64,000 bases of DNA, from contig NZ_CP108476.1 in assembly GCF_036226465.1 (NCBI RefSeq), positions 8,370,001 through 8,434,000 of the forward strand, read 5' to 3'. The position numbers and the translations under genes are program-made. The DNA is from Kitasatospora sp. NBC_01250. GTDB taxonomy: Bacteria > Actinomycetota > Actinomycetes > Streptomycetales > Streptomycetaceae. The stretch's first letter is position 1. Each line of letters opens with the position of its first letter. This document shows, one piece after another, positions 55,883-64,000 of this stretch. The notes under the pieces were generated by a model. That model was not told the DNA's origin. It ran no database searches and saw nothing but the letters and a program-made list of their open reading frames with translations.

Positions 55883-56839
55883 ATGCGTCTGCGCTGCGCC
55901 CTCCTCGACGACTTCCAGGACGCCGCCCTCACCCACGCCGACTGGTCGCCGATCGCCGACCAGGTGGAGCTCGTCCGGTTCCCCGAACACTTCCCGAACG
56001 AGGACGAACTTGCCTCCGCCCTGGCGGACTTCGATATCATCGTCACGCTGCGGGAGCGGGTGGCCTTCCCCGCCTCGCTCTTCGCCCGACTGCCGAAGCT
56101 GCGCCTGCTGGTCGCCTCCGGCATGCGCAACTCGGTGATCGACCAGGCCGCCGCCGAGCGGCACGGCGTCACCGTGTGCGGTACGGCCAGCTCCTCGGTG
56201 CCGCCGGTCGAACTGACCTTCGCGCTGCTGCTCGGCCTGGCCCGGCAGTTGGTCGCCGAGAACACGGCGGTGCGCACCGGGGGCTGGCAGAACACGGTCG
56301 GCACCGACCTGAACGGCGCCTGCCTGGGCCTGCTCGGCCTCGGCCAGATCGGCACCCGGGTGGCCCGGATCGCCCTCGCCTTCGGCATGCGGGTGGTGGC
56401 CTGGAGCCCGAACCTCACCGCCGAGCGGGCCGCGGAGGCCGGCGTGGAGCTCGCCGGCTCCAAGGAGGAACTGCTGGCCGGTGCCGACTTCGTGTCGGTC
56501 CACCTGAAGCTCGGCGAGCGCAGCCGGGGCCTGCTCGGCGCGCGGGAGCTGGGCCTGATGAAGCCGACCGCCTACCTGGTCAACACCTCCCGGGCGGCCA
56601 TCGTCGACCAGGACGCCCTGCTGGACGCGCTGCGGGAGGGCACCATCGCCGGTGCGGGCATCGATGTCTTCGACCTCGAACCGCTGCCCGCCGACCACCC
56701 CATGCGCACCGCCCCGCGCCTGCTGGCCACCCCGCACCTGGGCTACGTCACCGGTGACAACTACCGGACCTACTACGGCCACGCGGTCGAGGACATCCAG
56801 GCCTTCCTGGCCGGCTCGCCCGTCCGCCGCCTCTCCTGA
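55883..56839 (+). CDS. D-isomer-specific 2-hydroxyacid dehydrogenase
   Basis: 318 residues. The NAD-binding GLGQIG is at 152-157, with the catalytic Arg237 (NTSRAAIVD), Glu266 (DVFDLEPLP) and His285 (TPHLGY). The catalytic set is complete. It would interconvert a 2-hydroxy acid and a 2-oxo acid, for instance after citrate-synthase/aconitase homologation, feeding the aminotransferases (inference). It starts 2 bases after the epimerase stop. Confidence 0.86.
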   Translation: MRLRCALLDDFQDAALTHADWSPIADQVELVRFPEHFPNEDELASALADFDIIVTLRERVAFPASLFARLPKLRLLVASGMRNSVIDQAAAERHGVTVCGTASSSVPPVELTFALLLGLARQLVAENTAVRTGGWQNTVGTDLNGACLGLLGLGQIGTRVARIALAFGMRVVAWSPNLTAERAAEAGVELAGSKEELLAGADFVSVHLKLGERSRGLLGARELGLMKPTAYLVNTSRAAIVDQDALLDALREGTIAGAGIDVFDLEPLPADHPMRTAPRLLATPHLGYVTGDNYRTYYGHAVEDIQAFLAGSPVRRLS

Positions 56840-56881
56840 CCCGAACCTCTTCACCGAACGTCCCGATCGGAGCGATCAGCC

Positions 56882-58234
56882 GTGACCACCACCCCGCGCC
56901 GCACCATGAAGCTCGGCGCCTTCCTGCCGGCCCCCGGCCACCACGTCGCCGCCTGGCGCCACCCCCGCTCGCGTCCGCAGGGCAGCCTGGAGTTCGACTA
57001 CTACCGCTCGCTGGTGCAGACCGCCGAGCGCGGCCTGTTCGACATGGTCTTCCTGTCCGACGGCGCCGGTGTACGCACCCACTACAAGGACGCCGACGAG
57101 CTCAGCCGCCAGGGCCGCATGGTCCACTTCGAGCCGCTGACCCTGCTCTCCGCGCTCGCCGTGCACACCACCAACATCGGCCTGACCGCGACCGCCTCCA
57201 CGACCTACAACGAGCCCTTCCACATCGCCCGCAAGTTCGCCTCGCTCGACCACCTCAGCAACGGGCGCTCCGGCTGGAACGTGGTCACCTCGGCCACCGA
57301 CGCCGAGGCGCGCAACTTCAACCTGGAGCAGCAGCCCGACCACAGCGCCCGGTACCACCGCGCCCGGGAGTTCATGGAGGTGGTCACCGGCCTGTGGGAC
57401 AGCTGGGAGGACGACGCCTTCCTCTACGACAAGGAGTCCGGGCGCTACTTCGACCCCGCCAAGCTGCACATCCTCGGCCACAAGGGCGAGCACTTCTCGG
57501 TCCGCGGCCCGCTCAACGTCTCGCGCCCGCCGCAGGGCCACCCGGTCATCGTCCAGGCCGGCTCCTCGGCGGACGGCCAGGACTTCGCCGCGCAGTGGGC
57601 GGAGGTCGTCTTCACCGTCCAGCAGACCCTGGACCAGGCCCGGACCTACCGCCTCGGACTGCGCAAGCAGGTCGCCGACCACGGCCGCGACCCCGACAGC
57701 CTCAAGGTGATGCCCGGCGCGTTCCTGATCCTCGGCCGCACCCAGTCCGAGGCCGAGGACCGGTTCGACGAACTCCAGAGCCTGGTCGACCCGGTGCTCG
57801 GGATGAGCCTGCTCACCGCGCAGCTCGGCGACGTCGACCTGTCCGGCTACGACCTGGACGGCCCGCTGCCCGAGCTCCCGGAGACCGGCGGCAGCATCAG
57901 CAAGCAGCAGCTGATCTACCAGCAGGCCCGCAGCCAGGGGCTGACGATCCGTCAGGTCTACCAGACGGTCTCGGCCGGCCGCGGCCACCACCGGCTGGTC
58001 GGCACCGCCGAGTCGATCGCCGACGTGCTGGAGGAGTGGTTCGTCAACGACGGCGCCGACGGCTTCAACATCATGCCCGACTGCCTGCCCGACGGCCTGG
58101 ACCAGATCGTCACGCTGCTGGTGCCCGAGCTGCAGAAGCGCGGCCTGATGCGCACCGCGTACGAGGGCACGACGCTGCGCGAGAACCTCGGCCTGGCCCG
58201 CCCGGCCCACCGCGCGACGGGAGCCGTCAAGTGA
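56882..58234 (+). CDS. NtaA/SnaA-type LLM flavin monooxygenase 2
   Basis: 450 residues from GTG. Same family and same length class as the enzyme at 38645-40018, with long identical stretches (ASTTYNEPFHIARKFASLDHL, HRAREFMEVVTGLWDSWEDD). The two are recent paralogues. Its stop overlaps the flavin reductase start (GTGA), the expected two-component arrangement. It probably catalyses a second oxygenation step or acts on a later intermediate. Confidence 0.88.
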   Translation: MTTTPRRTMKLGAFLPAPGHHVAAWRHPRSRPQGSLEFDYYRSLVQTAERGLFDMVFLSDGAGVRTHYKDADELSRQGRMVHFEPLTLLSALAVHTTNIGLTATASTTYNEPFHIARKFASLDHLSNGRSGWNVVTSATDAEARNFNLEQQPDHSARYHRAREFMEVVTGLWDSWEDDAFLYDKESGRYFDPAKLHILGHKGEHFSVRGPLNVSRPPQGHPVIVQAGSSADGQDFAAQWAEVVFTVQQTLDQARTYRLGLRKQVADHGRDPDSLKVMPGAFLILGRTQSEAEDRFDELQSLVDPVLGMSLLTAQLGDVDLSGYDLDGPLPELPETGGSISKQQLIYQQARSQGLTIRQVYQTVSAGRGHHRLVGTAESIADVLEEWFVNDGADGFNIMPDCLPDGLDQIVTLLVPELQKRGLMRTAYEGTTLRENLGLARPAHRATGAVK

Positions 58235-58731
58235 CCACGCGGACGGACGTCGACGCCAGTCAGTTGCGCTCGGTACTGCGCTCGCACGCCGCCGGCATCG
58301 TGGTGCTCACCGCGCCCGGCCCGGTCGGCGTCACCATCACCTCCTTCACCTCGATCAGCGCCGAGCCCGCCCTGGTCTCCTTCGCGCTGGCCGAGACCTC
58401 CTCCACCTGGCAGCAGGTCCGCGACAGCGAGTGGTTCGGCATCCAGATCCTCAGCGCCGAACAGCGGGACCTGGCCCAGCTGTTCGCCAGCAAGGGCGCC
58501 GACCGCTTCGGCCCCGCCACCCGCTGGCGGCTCGGCCCGCACGGCGTCCCGCTGCTGGACGACTGCCTCAGCTGGTTGGTCTGCTCCCGGCAGGACACCC
58601 TGAGGATCGGCGACCACCACGTCGTCGTCGCCGCCGTCGAGCACGCCCGGCAGGGCGCGCCGGGCGACAGCCTGGTCCACCTGCACGGCGCCATGCAGCC
58701 CGTCCCCCACCCCGCCCTCGTCAGGAGCTGA
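58231..58731 (+). CDS. Flavin reductase (FMN/FAD, HpaC-like)
   Basis: 166 residues from a GTG overlapping the monooxygenase stop. The flavin-reductase split-barrel motifs are HAAGIVVLTAPGPVGVTITSFTSISAEPALVSFAL and WFGIQILSAEQRDLAQLFASKGADRF. It reduces free FMN with NAD(P)H for the two LLM monooxygenases. This single gene probably serves both. Confidence 0.88.
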   Translation: MTTRTDVDASQLRSVLRSHAAGIVVLTAPGPVGVTITSFTSISAEPALVSFALAETSSTWQQVRDSEWFGIQILSAEQRDLAQLFASKGADRFGPATRWRLGPHGVPLLDDCLSWLVCSRQDTLRIGDHHVVVAAVEHARQGAPGDSLVHLHGAMQPVPHPALVRS

Positions 58732-58733
58732 TC

Positions 58734-59969
58734 ATGACCACCACGCTCATTCTCTCCCGCCAGCCGCTCTCCTCCCGTCCGCTGCAGGAGTGGCTGGACG
58801 ACACCCCGGACACCGTCGTCCTGTTCACCACCGAGAAGGCGGTTGCGGACACGCCGGAGGAGCTCGCCAAGTACTTCCCCCGCCACCGGCTGGTGGCCGA
58901 CTACCACGCGTGGTCCTCCGACCTGGCCGCCGAGCAGGCCGCCCGCGAGTTCTCGGTGGACCGGATCGCCTCCACCAGCGAGCAGGACGTGCTGCGCGCG
59001 GCCCGGCTGCGCGCCCGGCTCGGCCTGCCCGGCCAGAGCCCGGCCTCGGCGATCGCCTACCGCGACAAGGTGCTGATGAAGCAGCTGGCCCGCCAGGCCG
59101 GCCTGCCGGTACCGGCGTTCACCGCGGTGGACAGCGCGATGGACCTGATGGAGTTCATCGACACGGTCGGCTACCCCGTGGTGGTCAAGCCGCGCTCCGG
59201 CTACGGCGCCGAGGGCGTGCACGTGCTGCGCGACCAGCAGGGCGTGGACGCGTTCCTGGCCCGCGAGCAGGAGTCGACGCTGCCCTACCTGCCCGGCCAC
59301 TGGATGGCCGAGTTCTTCGTCGAGGGCGACTTCTGCCACGTGGACGGCATCATGTCCGAGGGCCGGATCGTGCACGGCTGGCCCTCGCAGTACAACAGCG
59401 GGGTCGCCGAGCACCTGGAGCACGACTCCAGCCTGTCCAGCGTGCTGATCGCGGCCGAGGACCCGCGCCACGCCGTGCTGATGAAGCTCACGGCCGACCT
59501 GATAGCCGCGCTGCCCGTCGCGGACGGCCCGATGGCCTTCCACCTGGAGGCGTGGATCCGCGCCGACGGCAAGCCGGTGCTCTGCGAGATCGCCAGCCGG
59601 GCCGGCGGCGCCGGGATCGCCCAGGTCTACGAGCGCGCGTTCGGGGTGCAGCTGGCCCGCGAGGGGCTTCGCGCGCAGTGCGGTTCCGAGCTCACCCTGC
59701 GCCACCAGCCCGAGCAGCCCGAGGGGGGCTACTACGGCTGGCTGGTCATTCCCCCGGGGCACGGCACCTTCACGCCCCCGGCCGGGCCGTGCCCCGTCCC
59801 CGGGGTCGAGCTCAGCCTCCAGCTGGAGGCGGGGACGGTGTGCCAGGGGGTGGCGCACGCGGCCGAGGGCGCGGCCACGGCCCTGGTCCGCGGCGCCGAC
59901 CCCGCCGAGGTGGCGGAGCGGATCGACCAGGCGGTGCGGTGGTGGCGGCAGAGCGCCCGCTGGGCCTGA
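58734..59969 (+). CDS. ATP-grasp carboxylate-amine ligase 3
   Basis: 411 residues, with AGGAG upstream of the ATG. The core elements are AYRDKVLMKQLARQAGLPVPAF (lid), YPVVVKPRSGYGAEGVHVL (phosphate loop), WMAEFFVEGDFCHVDGIM (adenine site) and MAFHLEAWIRADGKPVLCEIASRAGG (metal ligands). It shares the RDKVLMK helix with ligase 4 and is closer to it than to ligases 1 and 2. This suggests two pairs of duplicated ligases. Confidence 0.85.
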   Translation: MTTTLILSRQPLSSRPLQEWLDDTPDTVVLFTTEKAVADTPEELAKYFPRHRLVADYHAWSSDLAAEQAAREFSVDRIASTSEQDVLRAARLRARLGLPGQSPASAIAYRDKVLMKQLARQAGLPVPAFTAVDSAMDLMEFIDTVGYPVVVKPRSGYGAEGVHVLRDQQGVDAFLAREQESTLPYLPGHWMAEFFVEGDFCHVDGIMSEGRIVHGWPSQYNSGVAEHLEHDSSLSSVLIAAEDPRHAVLMKLTADLIAALPVADGPMAFHLEAWIRADGKPVLCEIASRAGGAGIAQVYERAFGVQLAREGLRAQCGSELTLRHQPEQPEGGYYGWLVIPPGHGTFTPPAGPCPVPGVELSLQLEAGTVCQGVAHAAEGAATALVRGADPAEVAERIDQAVRWWRQSARWA

Positions 59970-60040
59970 GCCGGGACCTGCTCCTGAGCTGACGCCCGCT
60001 CCCGACCTGACACCCGCTCCCGACCTGAGGAGAACGGCAG

Positions 60041-60676
60041 ATGGGACAGCAGTACCAGGAACTGACCCCCCGACTGGTGGAGTTCATCGCCCAGGCGCCG
60101 ATGTTCTTCGTGGCCACCGCCCCGCTGAACCGCGACGGACACGTCAACGTCTCGCCCAAAGGGGGCATGGACACCATCACGGTGCTGGACGGCACCACGG
60201 TCGCCTACCTCGACCTCATCGGCTCGGGCGCCGAGACCATCGCACACCTGCGGGAGAACGAGCGGATCACGCTGATGCTCTGCTCGTTCTCCCGGCAGCC
60301 GAAGATCCTGCGCCTGTACGGCCGGGGGGAGTGCGTCTTCCCCGACGATCCGCGCTGGGACGACCTGATCGGCCGCTTCGGCAGCCACCCGATCCCGCGC
60401 TCGATCATCGTCGCGCACATCCACCGGATCACCGACTCCTGCGGGTTCACCGTGCCCGAGATGGACCTGGTGCGGGAACGCGACCTGCAGGACAAGTGGG
60501 GTGAGCGAAAGACCCGACAACAGCTGGAGGAGTACATGCTGACCAAGAACAGCAGCAGTATCGACGGCCTGCCGGCCCGGCCGGCCCGCGACCACCTGGT
60601 CGGCGCCGTCGGCACGGCCGGCACGGCCGGCACTACCGGTTCGGTCGGTTCGGTCGGCGAGGAGGAGCACCGGTGA
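60041..60676 (+). CDS. Pyridoxamine-phosphate-oxidase-like FMN protein
   Basis: 211 residues, with GAGGAGAA upstream of the ATG. The split-barrel FMN-binding family is seen in MFFVATAPLNRDGHVNVSPKGGMDTITVLDG, AYLDLIGSGAETIAHLRENERITLMLCSF and QPKILRLYGRGECVFPDD. It may be an oxidoreductase of a late intermediate or a flavin/PLP-linked housekeeping function. The C-terminal tail repeats GTAGTAG/GSVGSVG and is probably disordered. Its stop overlaps the next start (GTGA). Confidence 0.8.
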   Translation: MGQQYQELTPRLVEFIAQAPMFFVATAPLNRDGHVNVSPKGGMDTITVLDGTTVAYLDLIGSGAETIAHLRENERITLMLCSFSRQPKILRLYGRGECVFPDDPRWDDLIGRFGSHPIPRSIIVAHIHRITDSCGFTVPEMDLVRERDLQDKWGERKTRQQLEEYMLTKNSSSIDGLPARPARDHLVGAVGTAGTAGTTGSVGSVGEEEHR

Positions 60677-61902
60677 CCGCCGGCACGGCGCCCCACGCGC
60701 TCGCCTTCGTCGACAGCGACCACGCCGACACCCCCTACGACGCCTGGGCGGCCGGGGCCGGCGCCCGGCTGACCCTGCTGGTCTCCGCCGAGAAGTACCC
60801 GCAGTACGCCCACCTGCCCGAGGCCCGGCCCATCACGGGCTACCACGAGGGCGGCGAACTGGAGCTGGCCGCACTGGAGTCGGCCGGCGGGCAGCGCCCG
60901 TCCGCGGTGCTCGCCCGCGGCGAGGGGGACGTGCTGCGCGCGGCCCGGCTGCGCGAACTGCTCGACGTGCCCGGCCAGCACTGGGACAGCGCCCAGGCGT
61001 TCCGCGACAAGGTGCTGATGAAGACGATCCTGCGCGAACGCGGCATCGCGGTGCCGCAGTTCGCGCCGGTGCGGGTCGCCTTCGACCTGTTCGGGTTCAT
61101 CCGGGAGCACGGGTACCCGGTCGTGGTGAAGCCGGCCTACGGGTCCGGTTCCACCGGCACCCACATCCTGCACGAGGAGGCCGACCTCGGCGCGCTGCTG
61201 CGGGCGGGCCTGCCGGAGCACGCCGAGGTGGAGACCTTCGTCGAAGGGCGGATGTACATCGTCGACGGCCTGCTCACGCACGGCCGCCTGGCCGCCGCCT
61301 ACGTCTCGCACTACCTCAACGACTGCCTGTCGTTCCGCTCCGGGGACTACCTGGGGGCGGCCCAGCTCACCGGGGACGACCCACTGGTGCCGCGGCTGAC
61401 CCGGTACGCCGAGCAGGTGCTGGCCGCCCTGCCGACCCCTGAGTGCACCACCTTCCACCTGGAGGTCTTCCTGACCCCGGACGACCGCCTGGTGCTGTGC
61501 GAGGTCGCCAGCCGCACCGGCGGCGCGCTCACCGGAGCGGCGATCCGCGCCTGCAACGGCTTCGACCTGGACGAGCGGTGGTTCGCCGCCCAGCTCGGCG
61601 GCCCGGCCGCCCCCGGCGAGGCCGTGCGCGAGGCGGTGCGCGGGGCCGAACCGGGCCGGGCGGCGGGCTGGGTCGTCTTCTACCCCGAACACGGCCGGCT
61701 CGCCGCGCTGCCGGGGGACCCGCCGGACTTCGTGGTCGAACAGCGCCTGCACGGGACGGTCGGCGAGTCCTACCAGGGCGGTCAGAAGTCCGGCAAGTTC
61801 CTCTGCGGCTATGTGATCACCGGTCGGGACGCCGCCGAAGTGGCGCAGCACGCCGACGAGTTGGCCGCCTGGTACGCGGACCGGATCCGCTGGGAGAGCT
61901 GA
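60673..61902 (+). CDS. ATP-grasp carboxylate-amine ligase 4
   Basis: 409 residues from a GTG start. The elements are AFRDKVLMKTILRERGIAVPQF, YPVVVKPAYGSGSTGTHIL, VETFVEGRMYIVDGLL and TTFHLEVFLTPDDRLVLCEVASRTGG, all in ATP-grasp order. It is the last gene of the right arm and ends 11 bases before a strong hairpin. It is paired with ligase 3 by similarity. Confidence 0.85.
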   Translation: MTAGTAPHALAFVDSDHADTPYDAWAAGAGARLTLLVSAEKYPQYAHLPEARPITGYHEGGELELAALESAGGQRPSAVLARGEGDVLRAARLRELLDVPGQHWDSAQAFRDKVLMKTILRERGIAVPQFAPVRVAFDLFGFIREHGYPVVVKPAYGSGSTGTHILHEEADLGALLRAGLPEHAEVETFVEGRMYIVDGLLTHGRLAAAYVSHYLNDCLSFRSGDYLGAAQLTGDDPLVPRLTRYAEQVLAALPTPECTTFHLEVFLTPDDRLVLCEVASRTGGALTGAAIRACNGFDLDERWFAAQLGGPAAPGEAVREAVRGAEPGRAAGWVVFYPEHGRLAALPGDPPDFVVEQRLHGTVGESYQGGQKSGKFLCGYVITGRDAAEVAQHADELAAWYADRIRWES

Positions 61903-61912
61903 GTGGGCGCGC

Positions 61913-61955
61913 GAGCGCCGCGAGCCCGGCGGTCTCGGCCGGGCACGCGGCGCTC
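61913..61955. terminator. Bidirectional terminator at cluster end
   Basis: 18-base arms (61913-61930 and 61938-61955) with one mismatch and a 7-base loop, between the convergent ligase 4 and AfsR-like genes. Confidence 0.8.
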
Positions 61956-61972
61956 CTGGGGCACCTGCCGCC

Positions 61973-64000
61973 TCAGCAGGCTTCCGGCTGGGCGGAGCAC
62001 AGCACCGCCGGCGGCCCGACCTCGGCCAGCAGGTCCTCGGCCCGCTCCAGCCAGGACTGCGCGCCCAGTTCGGCGAACAGCGCCCGGGACGCCTCCAGGT
62101 GCGTGGTGGTCAGCGCGTAGTCGGCCCGCTGCAGCGCGATCTCGCCGAGCGCGTAGCGCGACCGGGCCTCGATCGCCCGCTCGCCGACCTGCCGCGAGAG
62201 GTTCAGCGCCCGGGTGAGCGTCTCGACCGCGCTCTCCAGCCGCCCCTCGCGCTGGCGCACGGTGCCCAGGCCGTACAGTGCGTACGACTCGCCGATCCGG
62301 TCCCCCATGTCCCGCACGATCCGCAGCACCTCCCGCAGCGCCTCGATGGCCTGCGGCACCTGGTCGGTGGCCAGGTACAGCTCGGCGAAGCGCTGCAGCA
62401 CCTGGGCCTCCACCCGCAGGCACTTCTCCTCCTGGGAGATCACCAGGGCCTGCTCCAGCATGCCGCGGGCCCGGTCGATGCTGCCGGCGGTCATCCACCA
62501 GCCCGCCAGGCTGCGCAGGATGTGCGCCTCGCCGATCCGGTCGCAGACCAGCCGCATCACGGTCAGCGCCTCGTCGTACTTCTCGCGCATCGCCACGTGC
62601 TCGCCGCGCAGCCCGTCCAGGTAGGCGGAGTTGCGCAGTACCAGGGCACGCCCGTGGTCGTGCCCAGCCGTCTCGAACAGGACCTGGGCCCGGCCGAAGT
62701 AGTCCTGCGCCTGCTCGATGTGGGCCTGGAACATGTGCAGGGTCCCCAGCGAGTAGAGCATCGCCCCCTGCCCGACCGGGTTGCCGGCGCGCAGCGCGGC
62801 CTCGTGGGCCAGCCGGGCGGTCTCCTCCCAGTCGTCGAAGTACCCCTTGGACTCGAAGAGCGTGACCGAGCTGAGCGCCAGGTCCCAGCACAGCTCGTCG
62901 AGCCCTGCGTCGGCCGCCTGCCGGACGGCCGTCACCAGCGCGCGCCGTTCGGTGCTCCACCAGTCCATCGGACCGGCGGACGGACCGGCCGTCGCGAACT
63001 CGGGCAGCCGCCAGCGCTGCGCGCTGCCGTGGATGATGGTGTAGTCGCCGCCGTACTCCTTGCGGTGGGCGTCCTCGGCCAGGGCCAGCCAGCCGCCCAG
63101 CATGCGGGCCAGCGCGGCCTCCTGCTCCTCGCGCGGCTCCCTGATGAGCAACTCCTCCCACGCGTAGGCGCGGACCAGGTCGTGGAACCGGTAGCGCGGC
63201 CACGGTGAGTTCGGGTACTGGACGATGTCCATCACCTGGGCCTCGACCAGCGTGTCGAGGGTGTCCTCGGCGGTGGTGGCGTCGGTGTCCAGCAGCGCGG
63301 CCGCGATCCAGGCCGGCGAGTCGGGCACCTGCACCAGGGCGAACAACCGGAACAGCCGCTGCGCGAACGGCGGCAGCGCCCGGTAGGTCAGGCTGATCGT
63401 GGGGCGCAGCTCCAGGCCGCCGTGGCTGAGCTCGTCCAGCCGCCGGCGCTCGTTGCGCAGCCGCCGCACCAGCCGCTCGATCGGCCAGTGCGTGTGTGCG
63501 GCCAGCCGGGCCCCGGCGATCCGCAGCGCCAGCGGCAGGCCGTCGCACAGGTTCACCAGCTCGACGGCGGTGTCGAGTTCGGCCTCCACGCGCGGGCGGC
63601 CGATGATCCCGGAGAGCAGGTCGAGCGCGTTGGACATGTCGAAGACGTCGACGTCCACCTGGTGGATGCCCGGCACGCTCGCCAGCCGGACCCGGCTGGT
63701 GACGATCACCGCGCAGCTGGCGCTGCCCGGCAGGAGCGGCGTCACCTGCGCGGCGTCGGTCACCCCGTCGAGCACGACCAGGACCCGGCTGTCGGCCAGC
63801 CTGCTGCGGTACATCTCGGCCCGCTCCTGGAGGTCCTCGGGCACCGCCTTGGCCGGTACCCCGACGGCCCGCAGGAACCGCGCCAGCAGCGTCTCGGTCC
63901 GGCCGTCCCCGGACGGGTTGCGCAGGTCGGCGTAGAGGTGGCCGTCCGGAAAGTGCGTACCCAGCTCGTGTGCGGCGCGCACGGCCAGCGCCGACTTGCC
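61973..64000 (-). CDS. AfsR/SARP-type NB-ARC-TPR regulator, 5' end outside window
   Basis: The visible 675 residues are the C-terminal part. At the window edge is the end of a P-loop (GKSALAVRAAHELG). Then come NB-ARC features RVLVVLDGVTDAAQV (Walker B), AVIVTSRVRLASVPG and CDGLPLALRIAGARLA, an MHD-like RYRFHDLVRAYAWEEL, and about eight TPR units (GQGAMLYSLGTLHMFQAHIEQAQDYFGRAQ). AfsR/RedD-family proteins carry an N-terminal SARP DNA-binding domain before this; whether one is present lies outside. It is the probable pathway activator and may read the heptamer repeats at 37859-37887. Confidence 0.8.
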   Translation of the reverse strand, partial: GKSALAVRAAHELGTHFPDGHLYADLRNPSGDGRTETLLARFLRAVGVPAKAVPEDLQERAEMYRSRLADSRVLVVLDGVTDAAQVTPLLPGSASCAVIVTSRVRLASVPGIHQVDVDVFDMSNALDLLSGIIGRPRVEAELDTAVELVNLCDGLPLALRIAGARLAAHTHWPIERLVRRLRNERRRLDELSHGGLELRPTISLTYRALPPFAQRLFRLFALVQVPDSPAWIAAALLDTDATTAEDTLDTLVEAQVMDIVQYPNSPWPRYRFHDLVRAYAWEELLIREPREEQEAALARMLGGWLALAEDAHRKEYGGDYTIIHGSAQRWRLPEFATAGPSAGPMDWWSTERRALVTAVRQAADAGLDELCWDLALSSVTLFESKGYFDDWEETARLAHEAALRAGNPVGQGAMLYSLGTLHMFQAHIEQAQDYFGRAQVLFETAGHDHGRALVLRNSAYLDGLRGEHVAMREKYDEALTVMRLVCDRIGEAHILRSLAGWWMTAGSIDRARGMLEQALVISQEEKCLRVEAQVLQRFAELYLATDQVPQAIEALREVLRIVRDMGDRIGESYALYGLGTVRQREGRLESAVETLTRALNLSRQVGERAIEARSRYALGEIALQRADYALTTTHLEASRALFAELGAQSWLERAEDLLAEVGPPAVLCSAQPEAC

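Overview
The window is very GC-rich DNA with strongly third-position-GC codon use, frequent GTG starts, ATGA/GTGA gene overlaps and typical actinomycete families (FxLD lanthipeptide genes, DUF2252, Crp/Fnr pairs, an AfsR-like regulator). This points to a Streptomycetaceae chromosome (Streptomyces or Kitasatospora); the genus cannot be fixed from sequence reading alone. It looks like an accessory or chromosome-arm region.

Layout. (1) 1-8600: miscellaneous genes: the 3' part of a beta-propeller protein, three membrane proteins, a 14-TM drug exporter, a DUF2252 protein, a CMD-family protein and an NAD-dependent beta-hydroxyacid dehydrogenase-like protein. (2) 8700-15003: a probable signalling and defence island. 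It has a class III nucleotidyl cyclase with intact catalytic residues, a P-loop-like NTPase and a small partner gene, two Crp/Fnr proteins, and a three-helix membrane protein that reads as a Pycsar effector (PycTM type). The cyclase tail and the NTPase N-terminus share an almost identical short motif, as in paired amyloid-type signalling motifs. (3) 15028-26398: an FxLD-type class I lanthipeptide locus: TPR protein, FxLD methyltransferase fusion, LanC, LanB, a 52-aa precursor at 22697-22855, then a dioxygenase remnant, a histidine-kinase-like ATPase, an XRE regulator and a HAD phosphatase. (4) 26448-31612: a NuoF-like flavoprotein fused to a ferredoxin, a di-heme-type membrane protein, and aminopeptidase N, closed by two strong inverted repeats.

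(5) 31789-64000+: a large biosynthetic gene cluster that I cannot match to a known product. The right arm (38645-61902) is almost one translationally coupled operon. It encodes two paralogous NtaA/SnaA-type flavin monooxygenases with a flavin reductase, a class I aminotransferase, a ketopantoate hydroxymethyltransferase-like enzyme, an EctB-like diaminobutyrate aminotransferase, an AurF-type diiron N-oxygenase, an exporter, a 3-hydroxyisobutyrate dehydrogenase-like enzyme, an adenylation enzyme, a carrier-protein/citrate-synthase fusion, an altered aconitase, an unrecognised 459-aa protein, a dipeptide epimerase, a 2-hydroxyacid dehydrogenase, an FMN protein and three ATP-grasp ligases. The left arm (31789-37789, minus strand) adds a fourth ATP-grasp ligase, a second exporter, an RraA-type aldolase and an 894-aa Ycf48-like repeat protein. 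Between the arms lie three heptamer repeats at 11-bp spacing (SARP-site architecture) and a secreted-type 158-aa protein with seven DTHWG repeats. An AfsR/SARP-type regulator begins beyond the right edge.

Working model (inference): a carrier-bound acyl unit is homologated by citrate synthase, aconitase and dehydrogenase chemistry, transaminated, N-oxygenated, joined to other amino acids by ATP-grasp ligases instead of NRPS condensation domains, epimerised, and exported by two related MFS pumps.
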